Source: Carallia brachiata (lineage: Eukaryota > Streptophyta > Magnoliopsida > Malpighiales > Rhizophoraceae). Taken from it: 64,000 bases of DNA. Numbering within the stretch: position 1 is the first letter of the stretch; every line of letters starts with the position of its first letter. Positions 45,561 to 56,999 of this stretch are shown piece after piece. The notes under the pieces were generated by a model, which searched no databases, was not told the DNA's origin, and saw only the letters and a list, made by a program, of their open reading frames with translations. The translations under genes were made by a program, and so were the position numbers. The stretch is taken from assembly GCA_021464245.1 (NCBI GenBank), contig JADCRB010000066.1, positions 4,917,360 to 4,981,359 on the forward strand, given 5' to 3'.

Positions 45561-46595
45561 CCAATTCAAGGGAAGCCATTGATTCTCTATGTTGCAGCAC
45601 AAGAAAGATCTTTAGGAGCCTTATTTTCATAGGAGAATGAACAAGGAAAGGAAGTTGCTTTATACTACCTGAGTAGAACATTAAACGGTCAGAATTGAAC
45701 TACTTGCCCATCGAAAAGACATGTCTAGTGCTCTTCTTCACCATTGATAACCTGAAGCACTATAAGCAAGCTCACACGATTCACCTCATTGCTAGAGCTA
45801 CCCTATCAAATACATTTTGTCTAGAACAGTCCTCTTAGATGACTTGTTAAGTGGGTAATAATACTACAAAGCTATGATATTGTCTACGTGCCTCAAAAAG
45901 TAGTCAAAGGGCAAGCTCTAGCAGATTTCCTTGTGGATCATCCTACACTGTCTAATTGGGAGTTTACAGATGATCTTCCAAATGAAGAGGTCTTTTACAT
46001 TGAGACATTGCCACTGTAGAAAATATTTTTTGATGGTGCAACAAGGCATGATGGTGCTGGTGCCAGCATAGTATTTTTCGTTCCCCATGGACAAATACTA
46101 CCATATACTATCATTCTTAGCAAGTTATGCTCAAATAATGCCATCGAGTAGCAAGCATTAATCATTGGTCTCCAAATGACAATATGATATGAAGATTTCA
46201 ACAATAAAAGTCCATGGAGATTCTCAGCTCATTATCAATCAACTTACTAGGTTATATGACGTGAACAAAAAGACCTTGCACGTTACTATCGACGCGCTCG
46301 AAAGCTGATGGATGAATTTGAAAGCATCACCTTGGAACATGTTCCTTGTCGACAAAACTCTCAAGCAAACGCATTGGCTAACTTGGCTATATCTCTTGTA
46401 AAGTTAAAAATCCAAACCACAGTAGTTGCTGTATGTCATAAGTGGATTGTGCCACAGAGTGATGATAAAGAAAGTGGAACAACTAACGCTGTCTCCGTAC
46501 GAGTTACTAAGACCGATGATTGGTATCAACTAATCATTGACTACCTACTACACGGAAAGCTACCTGAAGATTGTTGTCATAAGATAGGAATTTAG
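45561..46595 (+). pseudogene. Tat first and second RNase H (broken)
   Basis: First RNase H: GKPLILYVAAQERSLGALF and VALYYLSRTLN (45570-45690). Connection: YDIVYVPQKVVKGQALADFL (about 45880). Second RNase H: KIFFDGATRHDGAGASIVF (46020-46080), IILSKLCSNNAIE then a stop (46110-46150), with the third acidic box lost in a frameshift near 46200. The open stretch 46308-46595 holds LEHVPCRQNSQANALANLA, where the usual Asp is Asn. Two RNase H domains place it in the Tat clade. Confidence 0.88.
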
Positions 46596-46930
46596 CGCTG
46601 AGCTTCCTACTTCATATGTCTCAAAGAAACTTTGTATCGAAGGTTTTTTGATGGAGTATTCCTTCATTGTTTAGGCAATGAAAAGAAAAAACAAGCTCTC
46701 AAAAAAGTACAGTCTGGCATTTGTTGTGGACATCAATCAGGACCCAAGTTGCACTTCAAACTCAGAAGGATGAGGTACTGCTAGCCAACTATGGTATGTG
46801 ACGCATTGGAATTTGCCAAAACTTATGAAACTTGTTAGTTTCGTGCAAATTACATACATCAACCACTAGAGCTGCTACATCTAACCATTTCGTCTTGGCC
46901 CATTGAAGCTTGGGGACTCAATTTAGTGGG
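46596..46930 (+). pseudogene. Tat integrase, truncated
   Basis: The zinc-binding domain is readable (LYRRFFDGVFLHCLGNEKRK, HQSGPKLHFKLRRM, FAKTYETC), then AWGLNLVGF, where it stops and joins LTR-like sequence at about 46930. The catalytic core and C-terminus are deleted. Confidence 0.85.
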
Positions 46931-47225
46931 CTTCTAAACAATAATAAAAAAAAAGTCATCATGGCCCCACATGAAGTTACAGATGTGTACAATTTCTATG
47001 CAAGAATTCCAAGGTTGGCTACGGACCAATGACCTTACATTGCTAGCAAATTTACGGTTGTTGACACAGTGGAATTTTAAAGCTTATAAATAGGCAGTGA
47101 TATGAGCTTGCAAAAGACAATCCAGAGGAAGAAAACCATCCCAAAAATAGAGCATTTCAAGCTCCTTGGCCCATCTCTTCCTCTGCGTCTAAGTTTTAAA
47201 TTTAGTATTTTGGGTGTATGCCCTC
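46931..47225 (+). repeat. Tat LTR remnant (47.0 kb), subtype A-like
   Basis: ATGGCCCCACATGAAG and GCTTATAAATAGGCAGTGA correspond to LTR A with more divergence; the TATA palindrome is imperfect. It ends before TGGACGCCACTAAGGTGGAT at about 47226. Confidence 0.68.
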
Positions 47226-47625
47226 TGGACGCCACTAAGGTGGATCTTCCAAATCAAAAGCTCAAAATATTAAACGTACCCACTCTAAACTTATAATTTT
47301 AATATTTTGGGTGTATGCTCTTTGGTAGCCATTGAGGTGGATCTGCTAAAAATTCAAAATATTAAAATATTAAATATCTATATGAGATTAGGCCCCTACA
47401 GCCCTCAATGGAGTCAAGCAAGTTTGATCAAGATCAAGCCTCTATGGCCCTCACTGGAGTTAAGACACCTGCTTGAGATCAAGACTCGGTCCTTAGTGGA
47501 ATTTATTCTATTCAAGATGAAACCGTGGAATTTCTTTATTTATTTCGTTCAAGATCAAGCTCACGTAACCCTTGACGAAATCACAAAAGAGCATTGATCG
47601 GAGGATTCACATAGAGATCGACCAT
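47226..47625 (+). repeat. Tat leader (47.2 kb)
   Basis: Two LTR-end tags about 95 bp apart, then three to four 45-bp units (47390-47490). It ends at about 47630, where sequence switches to a 3' region in opposite orientation. Confidence 0.8.
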
Positions 47626-47726
47626 GACATCGATGGCATCAGATGCCGAAATTCAAGAGCTTTTAAGGATACGTCGAAGAGAACGACTCTTTCTCTTTGC
47701 AGCTTGTGTGTCTCCAACTTCTTCAT
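47607..47726 (-). CDS. Conserved 3'-region open frame, copy c (39 codons)
   Basis: Begins MKKLETHKLQRERVVLF on the minus strand and ends in PSMSWSISM. Upstream the frame stays open without a stop for another 38 codons to an ATG at 47840, so a longer form is possible. Same phase as the other six copies. Confidence 0.4.
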   Translation of the reverse strand: MKKLETHKLQRERVVLFDVSLKALEFRHLMPSMSWSISM

Positions 47727-48780
47727 TAAACAACTTCCTGAAAAAAAGAGAAAAGGGACTAGCCATTTTCTTTCTTCATAGAGAAAGAAGAGCTGAGGTA
47801 TGAGTTTTGTGACTTGAGAATGCAGGAAATATATACACAAAAAAAACTACTTTTTTTGCTTTTTTTTTCTTTTTCAAAAGTCAAAAAAAAAAGGATATGC
47901 CGAATTAGATGGGGTCCTCCTTTACATCTCTTTCTACTATAATAGACAAACGAGGTAGCGACTGACACGTATTACAAAAGTTAATATCGTGTTGCAAAAG
48001 TCGTTGCAACTTGTCCTGATTGGCCAACCTCAAGGGACTCGAGGCGTAGCTCCGAGTCAATCGAGTCCTCGTTCAGCGGGCTGGCGACGTTGATATTATT
48101 GGAACTTTCTTGCGGATTGATGTCGCTAGGGCATACTGAAAAAAGAGAGAGTCTTGTCAAAGTAGCTACTTCCTAGTGCAAGGTTTCCTCCCAAATTAAA
48201 GTACCCATAAAGGATGAATCCCTAGCCAGAGCTTGAAGCTCTATATGATAAAGAGTAAAACCTGCGGAACCATTATATGTATTGCAGCAAGTTATAGCTT
48301 TGGTCCAAATAGCCTTGAGGGACCATTGCAGTGGTGGAGCTTAGACCCATAACTTCATTTGAGGATGAATTAATACTGGTGACATCTACCATAGAAACAG
48401 TGGCAATGGTAGAAACATGCTGTGTTGCATAAATAGCAACTCACTGTGTTGCTCTCTCCTTAATTCTCTGGCTCTGAAACTAGAAATACATATTTTTTGT
48501 TTCCACTACTTTGTACACCCACAGTCATAAAGTAAGTTGGGAGACCTGTGATGAATTAGGATAAGTACCTCCATTGTTGCGGAAGTGCTCCTCCAAGATT
48601 TGTAGTTGCGCTAAACTTGGTTGCCATCAAGTTCCTGGTGACCTATTTTTTCCTAGTTTTGGGGTTCTGCAACTGGTTCTATCTTTCTTGCTAGAAGGGT
48701 GCAAAAGCTTGAGGTACGCTATAGACAAGTAAAAGGTTGAGACTGGAATAATGATTCAGACTCAATCCCTCAATCTTTTT
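47626..48780 (-). repeat. Tat 3' region, copy c (inverted)
   Basis: Minus-strand copy of the 3' region: AGAGAACGACTCTTTCTCTT (47670-47700) to AGGTTGAGACTGG (about 48730). On the minus strand it reads TTATVSMVDVTSI, QGYLDQSYNLLQ and NEDSIDSELRLE (48460 down to 48020), the same frame as in plus-strand copies. Its low-coordinate end abuts a plus-strand leader. Confidence 0.82.
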
Positions 48781-48789
48781 TTTTTTTTC

Positions 48790-49685
48790 CTTTTTGGTCA
48801 TTTACAGTTTATACTCATACAGGTTAGCAGTTTTGGATTGGGTTTTGATTTTTGGTTTTTAAGCCGTTCACAGTTTATACTCATGCGGGCCAAGAGTCTT
48901 GTTTTGTTATTGCTGTCTCGCCTTTTATACTCTTGCAGGCTAGGAGTCTACTTTTCTATTGCCATCGCGCCTTTTATACTCATGCGAGTAAGGAGTATGC
49001 TTTGCTATTTCTGTCTCGCCTTTTATACTTGTTCAGGCAAGGAGTATGCTTTGTTGTCGCTGTCTCGACTTTTATATTCGTGCGAGTAAGGAATATGCTT
49101 TGATATTTCTATCTCACCTTTTATACTCATGCGGGTAAGGAGTATACTTTTCTTATTGTTGCCGTCTTGCCTTTTATACTCAAACGGGTAAAGAGTATGG
49201 TTTTGTTGTTGTTGCTGTCTCACATTTTATACTCATCCGAGAAATGAGAATACTTTGTTGTTGCCATCTCGCCTTTTATACTCATGTGGGTGAGGGAGTA
49301 TGCTTTACTATTGCCGTCTGATCTTTTATACTTGTGCGGAAAAGGAGTTTAGTTTTGTTGTTGTTTCTGTCTTGCCTTTTATATTCTTGTGAGGCAAGAT
49401 TCTAAAATTTGCTGCTGAGTTGTTTGACTTTTATACTCATGCGAGGTAAGAGTCTAATTCTATTGTTAAACTTTTCACCTTTTATACTCATGCAAAGCAG
49501 GAGTCTAGTTTTACTTCTGAGTTTTTTGCCTTTTATACTTGTGCGAGGTAGGAGTTTGCTTTTGTTGTTTAACTTTTTGCCTTTTATAATCGTGCGAAAT
49601 AGGAGTCTAAATTTGCTGCTGACTTGCTTGCCTTTTATACTCATGTGAGATAAGAGTTTGATTCTATTGTTGAATTTTTCACCTT
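48790..49685 (-). repeat. Minisatellite (48.8 kb), inverted
   Basis: About sixteen units on the minus strand. The rightmost units (49400-49685) have a distinct variant (GAGGTAAGAGTCTAATTC, GAGTTGTTTG) found otherwise only at 54100-54400. Confidence 0.92.
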
Positions 49686-49803
49686 TTATACTCAATGGAA
49701 TTCAATGTTTGTCAAGACATCTCAAACTTCAAGTCGGATTTTAAGACTCGGTTCGGATTGCGTCCCAAAATTCTTCCTCACCAAATCTTGAAGTGGGGGC
49801 GTT
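49686..49803 (+). repeat. Tat 3' region end and polypurine tract
   Basis: Plus-strand tail of a 3' region (TTCAATGTTTGTCAAGACAT) ending in GAAGTGGGGG at 49790-49799, joined directly to the inverted minisatellite. Confidence 0.78.
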
Positions 49804-50045
49804 TGTTAACACAATAAAAAGGGAAAAAGACAAAAAGAAATTTTCAAGGTCTAACCGACCAAAGAAAAAAAATCGAAAATGCCACAAGATTGGTGCTACA
49901 GTGGCCATTTTATAACCTATAAAGGCCATGATATGTCTAGACGAGGCATTGGAAGCAATTTCCAAATCCCCAGCAAATTGCTAAACTTTGCAATTCTTTC
50001 CTCCTCTCTTCCTCTTTTCAAAATTTCTAAGTTCTAATATTTTGG
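49804..50045 (+). repeat. Tat LTR, subtype C (49.8 kb)
   Basis: Starts TGTTAACACAATAAAAAGGG. TATA-like CCTATAAAGGCC at 49916-49927. It ends with TATTTTGGGTTTATACTCTC before TGGTTGCC at about 50059. Near-identical to 54512-54760. Confidence 0.8.
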
Positions 50046-50590
50046 GTTTATACTCTCTGGTTGCCAAGTTGGATCTACAGACTAAAAACTCAAAATACGA
50101 AACATACCCACTATAAACTTATAACCCTAATATTTTGAGTGTATGCTCACCGGCGTCAATGAGTTAGATCTGCCAAATAAAATACTCAAAAAATTAAATT
50201 ATTAAATATCTATCTAAGATCAAGTCCCTACGGCCCTTAGCGGAGTCAAGCCAGTTCGATCGAGATCAAGCCTCTACAGCCCTCACGGCGCCAAGACATC
50301 CGGCTGAGAGCAAGCCTCGGTCCTCAGTGGAATTTATTTGCTCTATTCAAAATCAAGCTATAGAGTTTATTTTTTTGTCCAAGATCAAGCTCACGAGACC
50401 CTTGATTAAATTAACAGGGAAAATTAATCGGAGGATCCATACAGAGATCGACCGCACGGAAATTGAAAATTTTTATTTGTAAATTGTATTTGTATTTTCG
50501 AAGTCTAACTATTTAAAACTTGAAATTTACAGTCACATCAAATTTCTGACATGCCTAGTATGACATCTTTGCCTCCCATCTTTTGCTCCT
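50046..50590 (+). repeat. Tat leader (50.0 kb)
   Basis: Two LTR-end tags (about 50060 and 50150), 45-bp units at 50210-50310, and the pre-gag stretch CATCAAATTTCTGACATGCC (50523-50545). No gag follows. Confidence 0.8.
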
Positions 50591-50775
50591 AAAAAAAAAT
50601 CGAAAAAAGAAGAATATAAAGTCAAAAAAAAAGAAAAGGACAAAAGGAGAAAAAGACAAAAAGATAAAAAGGCAAAAAAAAGAAAAGGACAAACAACCAA
50701 AAAAAGAGAAGAAAAGGGCCCGAAGAAGAAAAAAAAAATAGGGGAAAGTTTTCAAAGTCGGCAATGCCTGCAAGA
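50591..50775 (+). repeat. A-rich segment and LTR B fragment
   Basis: A run of AAAAGGACAAAAAG-type sequence, GGGCCCGAAGAAGAAA, then AAGTTTTCAAAGTCGGCAAT, the middle of LTR subtype B. Absent by deletion of about 185 bp from the duplicate at 55225. Confidence 0.7.
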
Positions 50776-50900
50776 AAAAAAAACACAAGTATAAAAGGCC
50801 AAATGACAACAGCAAAGCATATTCCTATGCCACAAGAGTATAAAAGGTAATACAATAACAACAACAAAAGCAGACTCCTAACCCATGAGAGTAAACTATA
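50776..50900 (+). repeat. Minisatellite, two to three units
   Basis: GTATAAAAGGCCAAATGACA and GAGTATAAAAGGTAATAC units between the LTR B fragment and the 3' region. Confidence 0.85.
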
Positions 50901-52574
50901 AACTGCCTAACAAACCAAAAATCAAAATTCAGTTAAAAACTCCTGACATGGATAAGTATAAATTATGAAAAAGATAAAAATGATTGAGAGTTTGAGTCTG
51001 ATCATTATTCCAGCCTCAACCTTTTACTCATCCTTACTAGATGTCAAGCTTTTACTCCCTTTCAATAAGAAAGATGGAACCAGTTGCAGAACATTAGGAC
51101 CAAGAAAATGATATGTCACCACGCACTAAAAAGCAACGAGGGCTAGCGCAACTACAAATCTTGGAGGAGCACTTTCCCATCAATAGAGGTACTTGTCCTA
51201 ATTCATCACAACTCTCCCTACTTACTTCACGACTATCGCTGTACGGAGCAGTCAAAATGAAAAATTTGTATTTCTAGTTTTAGAACTAGAGAAGTAAGGA
51301 AAAAGCAACACATAGAGCTGCTGTTTCTACAACGCAGCATATTTCTACCACCGCAACTGTTCCCATGCTAGATCTCACCAGTATTGCTTTATCCTTAAAT
51401 GAAGTTACGGGTCCAAGTCCCACCATTGCAATGGTCCCTGAAGGCTATTTCGAGCAAATCTATAGTTTACTACAATACATATACTGGTTCTGGAGGTTTT
51501 AATCCCTATCATACAGAGCCTCAAGCTCCAGCCAGGGGTTTATCCCTCATGCATACTTCAATCCGAGAGGAAACCTTGCACTGGGAGGGAACCACATTGG
51601 TGAGACTTTGTCTCTTTTTCTAGTATACCTTGGTGAATTCAATCGGCTAAAAAGTTCTAATAGCGTCGACGTCATCAACCCACCAAACGAGGACTCGATT
51701 AACTTGGAGCTACAACTCAAGCCCCGCGACGTCAGCTGACAAGGATAAGGTGCAATGACTTATGCGGTACACAATATTGCCTTGACTTTTAGAACACGCA
51801 TTAGCCACCACCTGGTTCATCCCTTATAGTAGAAGGAGATATAAGAGAGGACCCCACCTAATTCAGTATATCCTTTTCTTTTGACTATTACAAAAAAAGT
51901 AACTTCTATTATATATTTCATTCATTCTCAAGTCATAACACTCATCTCTCAACTCTTCTTTCTTCTGAAGAGAGAAGATGGCTAGTCCCTTTGCTCTTTA
52001 GTCCCTATTTTCTTTTTTAAGGAAGTCATCTAATGAAGAAGCTGGAAACACACAAGTTGGAAAGAGAAAGAACCATTCTCTTCAAGGGATCTTTAAAAGC
52101 CCTCAAATCTCAATCTCTGACACCATCGATGTCATAGTCGATGGATTTCCAACCACTCTCCTTAGTTTGCATCTATCACAATATGTAGAGAAGTTGTGAT
52201 CACCTTTATGGGTTCACGGATGTGGCGACAGACAAGGAAGTTTCAACTACTCTCCTTATGTCACGATAGATAGAGGAGCGATAACGACAACTCGTCTCTC
52301 CATGCGCTGGGCTTAAAGTTCTATGGTACTGAACCTTCTCTAGGAGGAGTTTCAAGTTCTCTATTTGCTGGGTCATCCTCACCTAAATCATGGAACTTCG
52401 AGTTCTATAATATATCCTTTGTGAGCTCTCAAATTCAACATTAGTTGGACTAGTCGGAGTTAAATACTTCAAATTCAATGTTTGCCAAGACATCTCAAGC
52501 TTCAAGTGGACTTCAAGACTCTGTTTAGATCATGTCCCAAAGTTCCGACACGCCAAGCCTTGATATGAGGGCAT
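50901..52574 (+). repeat. Tat 3' region, copy d (full length)
   Basis: It aligns with copies a and b. A 74-codon stretch (51399-51623) is open in the frame reading YHTEPQAPARG. The MKKLE frame is at 52033. A 3' stretch reads LGLKFYGTEPSLGG (about 52310). It ends in TTGATATGAGGGCATT, a worn polypurine tract. Confidence 0.78.
52033..52137 (+). CDS. Conserved 3'-region open frame, copy d (34 codons)
   Basis: MKKLETHKLERERTILF to PSMS, then TAG where other copies have TGG (Trp), a single-base truncation. Otherwise in phase with the rest. Confidence 0.38.
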   Translation: MKKLETHKLERERTILFKGSLKALKSQSLTPSMS

Positions 52575-52925
52575 TTGTAAACACAAAAGAAAGGGAAAAA
52601 AAAAGAAAAGAAAATGTGTGGTTGACAATTGGCTTAACATTGCAAGGCAAGTGCCAACCCACACCAATTAGTGTTTGGTTGGTGTTGTGCATTGTTCAAA
52701 GTTGGCTGACGGACAAAAAAAAAAAAAACAAATGGCCTCCATGTGAAGACAAAAAAAAAGAAAAAAGAGGAATTTGTTCTCTTCTCTAGTTCATTGCCTA
52801 TAAATAGGCAATGAATATGGGCAATGAACTAAGCCTTGAAGTGCACACTGAAGAGAGCAAAAATAAGTTTACAAAACTTTGCTCTTAGCTTCTCTTCTCG
52901 TTTAGTATTTTTGCGTATGCTCTCT
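52575..52925 (+). repeat. Tat LTR, subtype A (52.6 kb)
   Basis: Starts TGTAAACACAAAAG. TATA palindrome at 52790-52815. It ends near GCGTATGCTCTCTAG. The most complete copy of subtype A. Confidence 0.8.
52790..52815 (+). promoter_or_regulatory. TATA box in palindrome (LTR A, 52.6 kb)
   Basis: Perfect 12-bp arms TTCATTGCCTAT and ATAGGCAATGAA around AA, identical to 38769-38794. Confidence 0.7.
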
Positions 52926-53575
52926 AGACGCTACTAAGGTGGATCTTTTTGATCAAAAGTCCAAAATACTATACATATCCATTACAAACTTATAATCTTA
53001 ATATTTTAGGTGTACACTTTATATTTGCCACTAAGTTGGATTTACCAGATTAAAAACTCAAAATATTAAATATTAAATATTCGTCTGAGATCAAGCCCCT
53101 ACGGCTCTTAAAGGAGTCAAGCCATTCTGTCTGATATCATGCCCCTGCAGCCCTTGCCGGAGTCAAACCAGTCTACCTGAAATCAATCCTCTACAGGCCT
53201 CACCAGAGTCAAGCCATTCCAACAGAGATTAAGCCTGTATAGCCCTCACCAGAGTTAAGACATTTGCCTGAGATCAAACTACGACCCTCAGTGGAATTTA
53301 TTTTTTTCGTTCAAGGTCAAGCTATGGAATTTATTTCTTTTGTTCAAAGATTAAGTTCATGCGATCCTTGACAATATCGCGAAGGAGCATTAATCGAAAG
53401 ATTCACACAGAGATCGACCCTACAAAAATTTAGAATTTTTATTTGTAATTTGTATTTGTATTTGTATTTTCGAATCCAACCTGTTTAAGGCTCAAAATTT
53501 ACAGTTGCATCAAATGTGTGGCAAGCCCAGTGAAACCACTTTACCTCCCATCGTTTACTCCTTAAAAATAAGGTC
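52926..53575 (+). repeat. Tat leader (52.9 kb)
   Basis: Two LTR-end tags, four 45-bp units (53085-53260), then the pre-gag stretch (CATCAAATGTGTGGCAAGCC, 53503-53522). No gag. Confidence 0.82.
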
Positions 53576-53885
53576 ATAAAAAAAAAAGAGAAAGTCGAAA
53601 AAGAAAAAGAAAAGAAAAGAAAAGAAAAGGATAAAAGGAGAAAAAGACAAAAAAAAGACAAGGACCAAAAAAACAAAAAAAGAGACGAAAAGGGCCCGAA
53701 GAAGAAAAAAGGGAAAGTTTTCAAGGTCGGCAATGCCAACCTTGAAAAAATTGTCCTTTTCTAATACACAATGAACCAAGCTTTGGTTCACAAAACAGAG
53801 GAAACCCAAAAAAAAAAAAAAAAAAAGGTTTTAGATGGCCTCCTCCCCTCCTCTTAAAAATTATAATTGTAGTATTTTGGGCATA
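53576..53885 (+). repeat. A-rich segment and Tat LTR, subtype B (53.7 kb)
   Basis: A leader end is joined straight to LTR B (AAGTTTTCAAGGTCGGCAAT, GGTTTTAGATGGCCTCC, GTATTTTGGGCATATACCC), so everything between leader and LTR is gone. Confidence 0.75.
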
Positions 53886-54000
53886 TACCCTCTGGTTGCC
53901 ACTAAATTGGATCTGCCAGATTAAAAAACTCCAAATGTTAAAATATTAAATATCCATTTAAGATTAAGCCTCCTACGGCCCTCAATAGAATCAAACTGGA
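53886..54000 (+). repeat. Tat leader start, cut
   Basis: One LTR-end tag and the beginning of a 45-bp unit, broken at AATCAAACTGGA (54000), where inverted minisatellite follows. This is the tandem-duplication joint. Confidence 0.8.
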
Positions 54001-54400
54001 AAGGAGTATGCTTTACTGTTGCCGTCTCATCTTTTATACTCGTGCGGAAAAGGAGTCTAGTTTTGTTGTTGTTTCTGTCTTGCCTTTTATATTCTTGCGA
54101 GGCAAGATTCTAAAATTTTCTACTGAGTTGTTTGCCTTTTATACTCATGCGAGGTAAGAGTCTAATTCTGTTGTTAAACTTTTCACCTTTTATACTCATG
54201 CAAAGCAGGAGTCTGGTTTTACTTCTGAGTTTTTTGCCTTTTATACTCGTGCCAGGTAGGAGTTTGCTTTTGTTGTTTAACTTTTTGCCTGTTATAATCG
54301 TGCGAAACAGGAGTCTAAATTTGCTGCTGAGTTGCTTGCCTTTTATACTCATGTGAGATAAGAGTTTGATTCTATTGTTGAATTTTTCACCTTTTATACT
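54001..54400 (-). repeat. Minisatellite (54.0 kb), inverted
   Basis: Seven to eight units, duplicate of 49293-49692, including the GAGGTAAGAGTCTAATTC variant. Confidence 0.92.
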
Positions 54401-54760
54401 CAGTGGAATTCAATGTTTGTCAAGACATCTCGAACTTGAAGTTGGACTTCAAGACTCGGTTCAGATTGCGTCCCAAAATTCTTCCTCACCAAATCTTGAA
54501 GTGGGGACATTTGTTAACACAATAAAAAGGGAAAAAGACAAAAAGAAATTTTCAAAGGTCTAACCGACCAAAGAAAAAAAAATGAAAATGTCACAAGATT
54601 GGTGGTACAGTGGCCATTTCATAGCCTATAAAGGCCATGATATGTCTAGACGAGGCATTGGAAGCAATTTCCAAATCCCCAGCAAATTGCTAAACTTTGC
54701 AATTCTTTCCTCCTCTCTTCCTCTTTTCAAAATTTCTAAGTTCTAATATTTTGGGTTTAT
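54401..54760 (+). repeat. 3' region end, polypurine tract and Tat LTR C (54.5 kb)
   Basis: 3' region tail to GAAGTGGGGA (about 54499-54508), then TGTTAACACAATAAAAAGGG at 54512. TATA-like CCTATAAAGGCC at about 54625. Confidence 0.8.
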
Positions 54761-55317
54761 ACTCTCTTGTTGCCACTTAGTTGGATCTACTAGACTAAAA
54801 ACTCAAAATACGAAACATACCCACTATAAACTTATAACCCTAATGTTTTGAGTGTATGCTCACCGGCCGTCAATGAGTTGGATCTGCCAAATAAAAAACT
54901 CAAAAAAATTAAATTATTAAATATCTATCTAAGATCAAGTCCCTACGGCTCTCAGCGGAGTCAAGCCAGTTCGATCGAGATCAAGCCTCTATAGCCCTCA
55001 CCGGCACCAAGACATACGGCTGAGATCAAGCCTCGGTCCTCAGTGGAATTTATTTGCATTATTCAAAATCAAGCAATGGAATTTATTTTTTTTTGTCCAA
55101 GATCAAGCTCACGAGACCCTTGACGAAATTAAGAGGGAAAATTAATCGGAGGATCCATACAGAGATCGACCGCACGAAAATTCAAAATTTTTATTTGTAA
55201 ATTTTATTTGTATTTTCGAAGTCTAAAAAGGACAAAAAACCAAAAAAAGAGAAGAAAAGGGCCCGAAGAAGAAAAAAAAATAGGGGAAAGTTTTCAAAAT
55301 CGGCAATGCTTGCAAGA
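54761..55317 (+). repeat. Tat leader (54.8 kb) and LTR B fragment
   Basis: Two LTR-end tags, 45-bp units at 54925-55025. At about 55226 it jumps to GGACAAAAAACC and GGGCCCGAAGAAGAAA (LTR B middle) through the deletion that distinguishes it from 50500-50685. Confidence 0.78.
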
Positions 55318-55500
55318 AAAAAAACACACAAGTATAAAAGGACATATGACAACAGCAAAGAATATTCCTATGCCACAAGAGTATAAAAGGTGATACAGTA
55401 ACAACAACAAAAGCAGACTCCTATCCCTAAGAGTATAAAAGGCAAGATGGCAACAGAAAAACAAAACTTCTGGCCTGCATGAGTATAAACTATAAACTGC
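55318..55500 (+). repeat. Minisatellite, about four units
   Basis: GTATAAAAGGACATATGACA and following units, ending in GAGTATAAACTATAAACTG. One unit more than at 50776-50900. Confidence 0.88.
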
Positions 55501-56999
55501 CTAACAAACCAAAAATCAAAATTCAGTTAAAAACTCCTGACCTGGATAAGTATAAATTATGAAAAAGATAAAAATGATTAAGAGTTTGAGTCTGAATCAT
55601 TATTCCAGCCTCAACCTTTTACTCATCCTTACTGGATGTCAAGCTTTTACTCCATTGCAATAAGAAAGATGGAACCAGTTGCAGAACCTTAGGACCAAGA
55701 AAATGATATGTCACCAATCACTAAATAGCAACCAAGTCTAGCGCAACTACAAATCTTGGAGGAGCACTTTCCCATCAATAGAGCTACTTGTCCTAATTCA
55801 TCACAACTCTCCTTACCTACTTCATGACTATCACTGTACGGAGCAGTCAAAATGAAAAATGTCTATTTCTAGTTTTAGAACTAGAGAAGTAAGGAAAAAG
55901 CAACACGTAGAGCTGCTGTTTCTACACCATAACTTATTTCTACCACCGCAACTGTTCCCATGGTAGATCTCACCAGTATTGCTTTATCCTCAAATGAAGT
56001 TACGGGTCCAAGTCCCACCACTGCAATGGTCCCTGAAGGCTATTTCGAGCAAAGTTATAGTTTACTACAATACATATACTGGTTTTGGAGGTTTTAATCC
56101 CTATCATACAGAGCCTCAAGCTCTAGCTAGGGGTTCATCCCTCATGCATACTTCAATCCGAGAGGAAACCTTGCGCCAGGAGGGAACCACTTTGGTTAGA
56201 CTTTGTCTCTTTTTCCAGTATACCTTGGTGAATTCAATCGGCTAAAAAGTTCCAATTGCGTCGACGTCATCAACCCACCAAATGAGGACTCAATTGACTT
56301 GGAGCTACAACTCAAGCCCCGTGAGGTCAGCTGACAAGGATAAGGTGCAATGACTTTTGCGGCACACAATATTGCCTTGACTTTTACAACACGCATTAGC
56401 CGCCGCCTAGTTCGTCCCTTATAGCAGAAGCAGATATAAGAGAGGACCCCACCTAATTCAGTATATATCCTTTTGTTTTGGCTATTACAAAAAAAGCAAC
56501 TTCTATTATATATTTCCTTCATTCTCAAGTCATAAAACTCATCTCTCAACTCTTCTTTCTCTCTGAAGAGAGAAGATGGTTAGTCCCTATGCTCTTTAGT
56601 CCCTATTTTCTTTTTTAAGGAAGTCATCTAATGAAGAAGCTGGAAACACACAAGTTAGAAAGAGAAAGAATCATTCTCTTCAAGGGATTTTTAAAAGCCC
56701 TCAAATCTCAACCTCTGACACCATCGATGTCATGGTCGATCGATTTCCAACCACTCTCCTTAGTTTGCATCTATCACAGTATGTAGAGAAATTGTGATCA
56801 CCTTTATGGGTTCACGGATGTGGCGAAAAACAAAAAGTTCCAACTACTCTCCTTATGTCACGATAGAGAGAGGAGTGATAACGACAACTCATCTCTCTAT
56901 GCGCTAACATTAAAGTTCTATGGTACTGGACCTTCTCTAGGAGGAGGTTCAAGTTCTCTACTTACTGGATCATCCTCACCTAAATTATGGAACTTCGAC
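55501..56999 (+). repeat. Tat 3' region, copy e
   Basis: Duplicate of copy d. An 88-codon stretch (55979-56245) and a 93-codon stretch (56820-57101) are open; the latter reads YALTLKFYGTGPSLGGG before running into LTR sequence. The 3' end is deleted at GAACTTCGA (56999), where LTR A interior follows. Confidence 0.8.
56631..56786 (+). CDS. Conserved 3'-region open frame, copy e (51 codons)
   Basis: MKKLETHKLERERIILF, then LKALKSQPLTPSMSWS, then DFQPLSLVCIYHSM and TAG. Of the four with both a true ATG and a stop beyond the SWS motif, this one is longest. Confidence 0.4.
   Translation: MKKLETHKLERERIILFKGFLKALKSQPLTPSMSWSIDFQPLSLVCIYHSM

Larger units (their letters stand above)
49293..54000 (+). 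repeat. 4.7-kb tandem duplication, first copy
   Basis: 4708 bp, from inside the inverted minisatellite to inside a leader repeat. Homologous positions lie 4708 bp apart at the left end and about 4289 apart at the right end, the loss being mainly two deletions in the second copy. About 96 percent identity in a 130-bp sample (5 differences). Confidence 0.9.
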
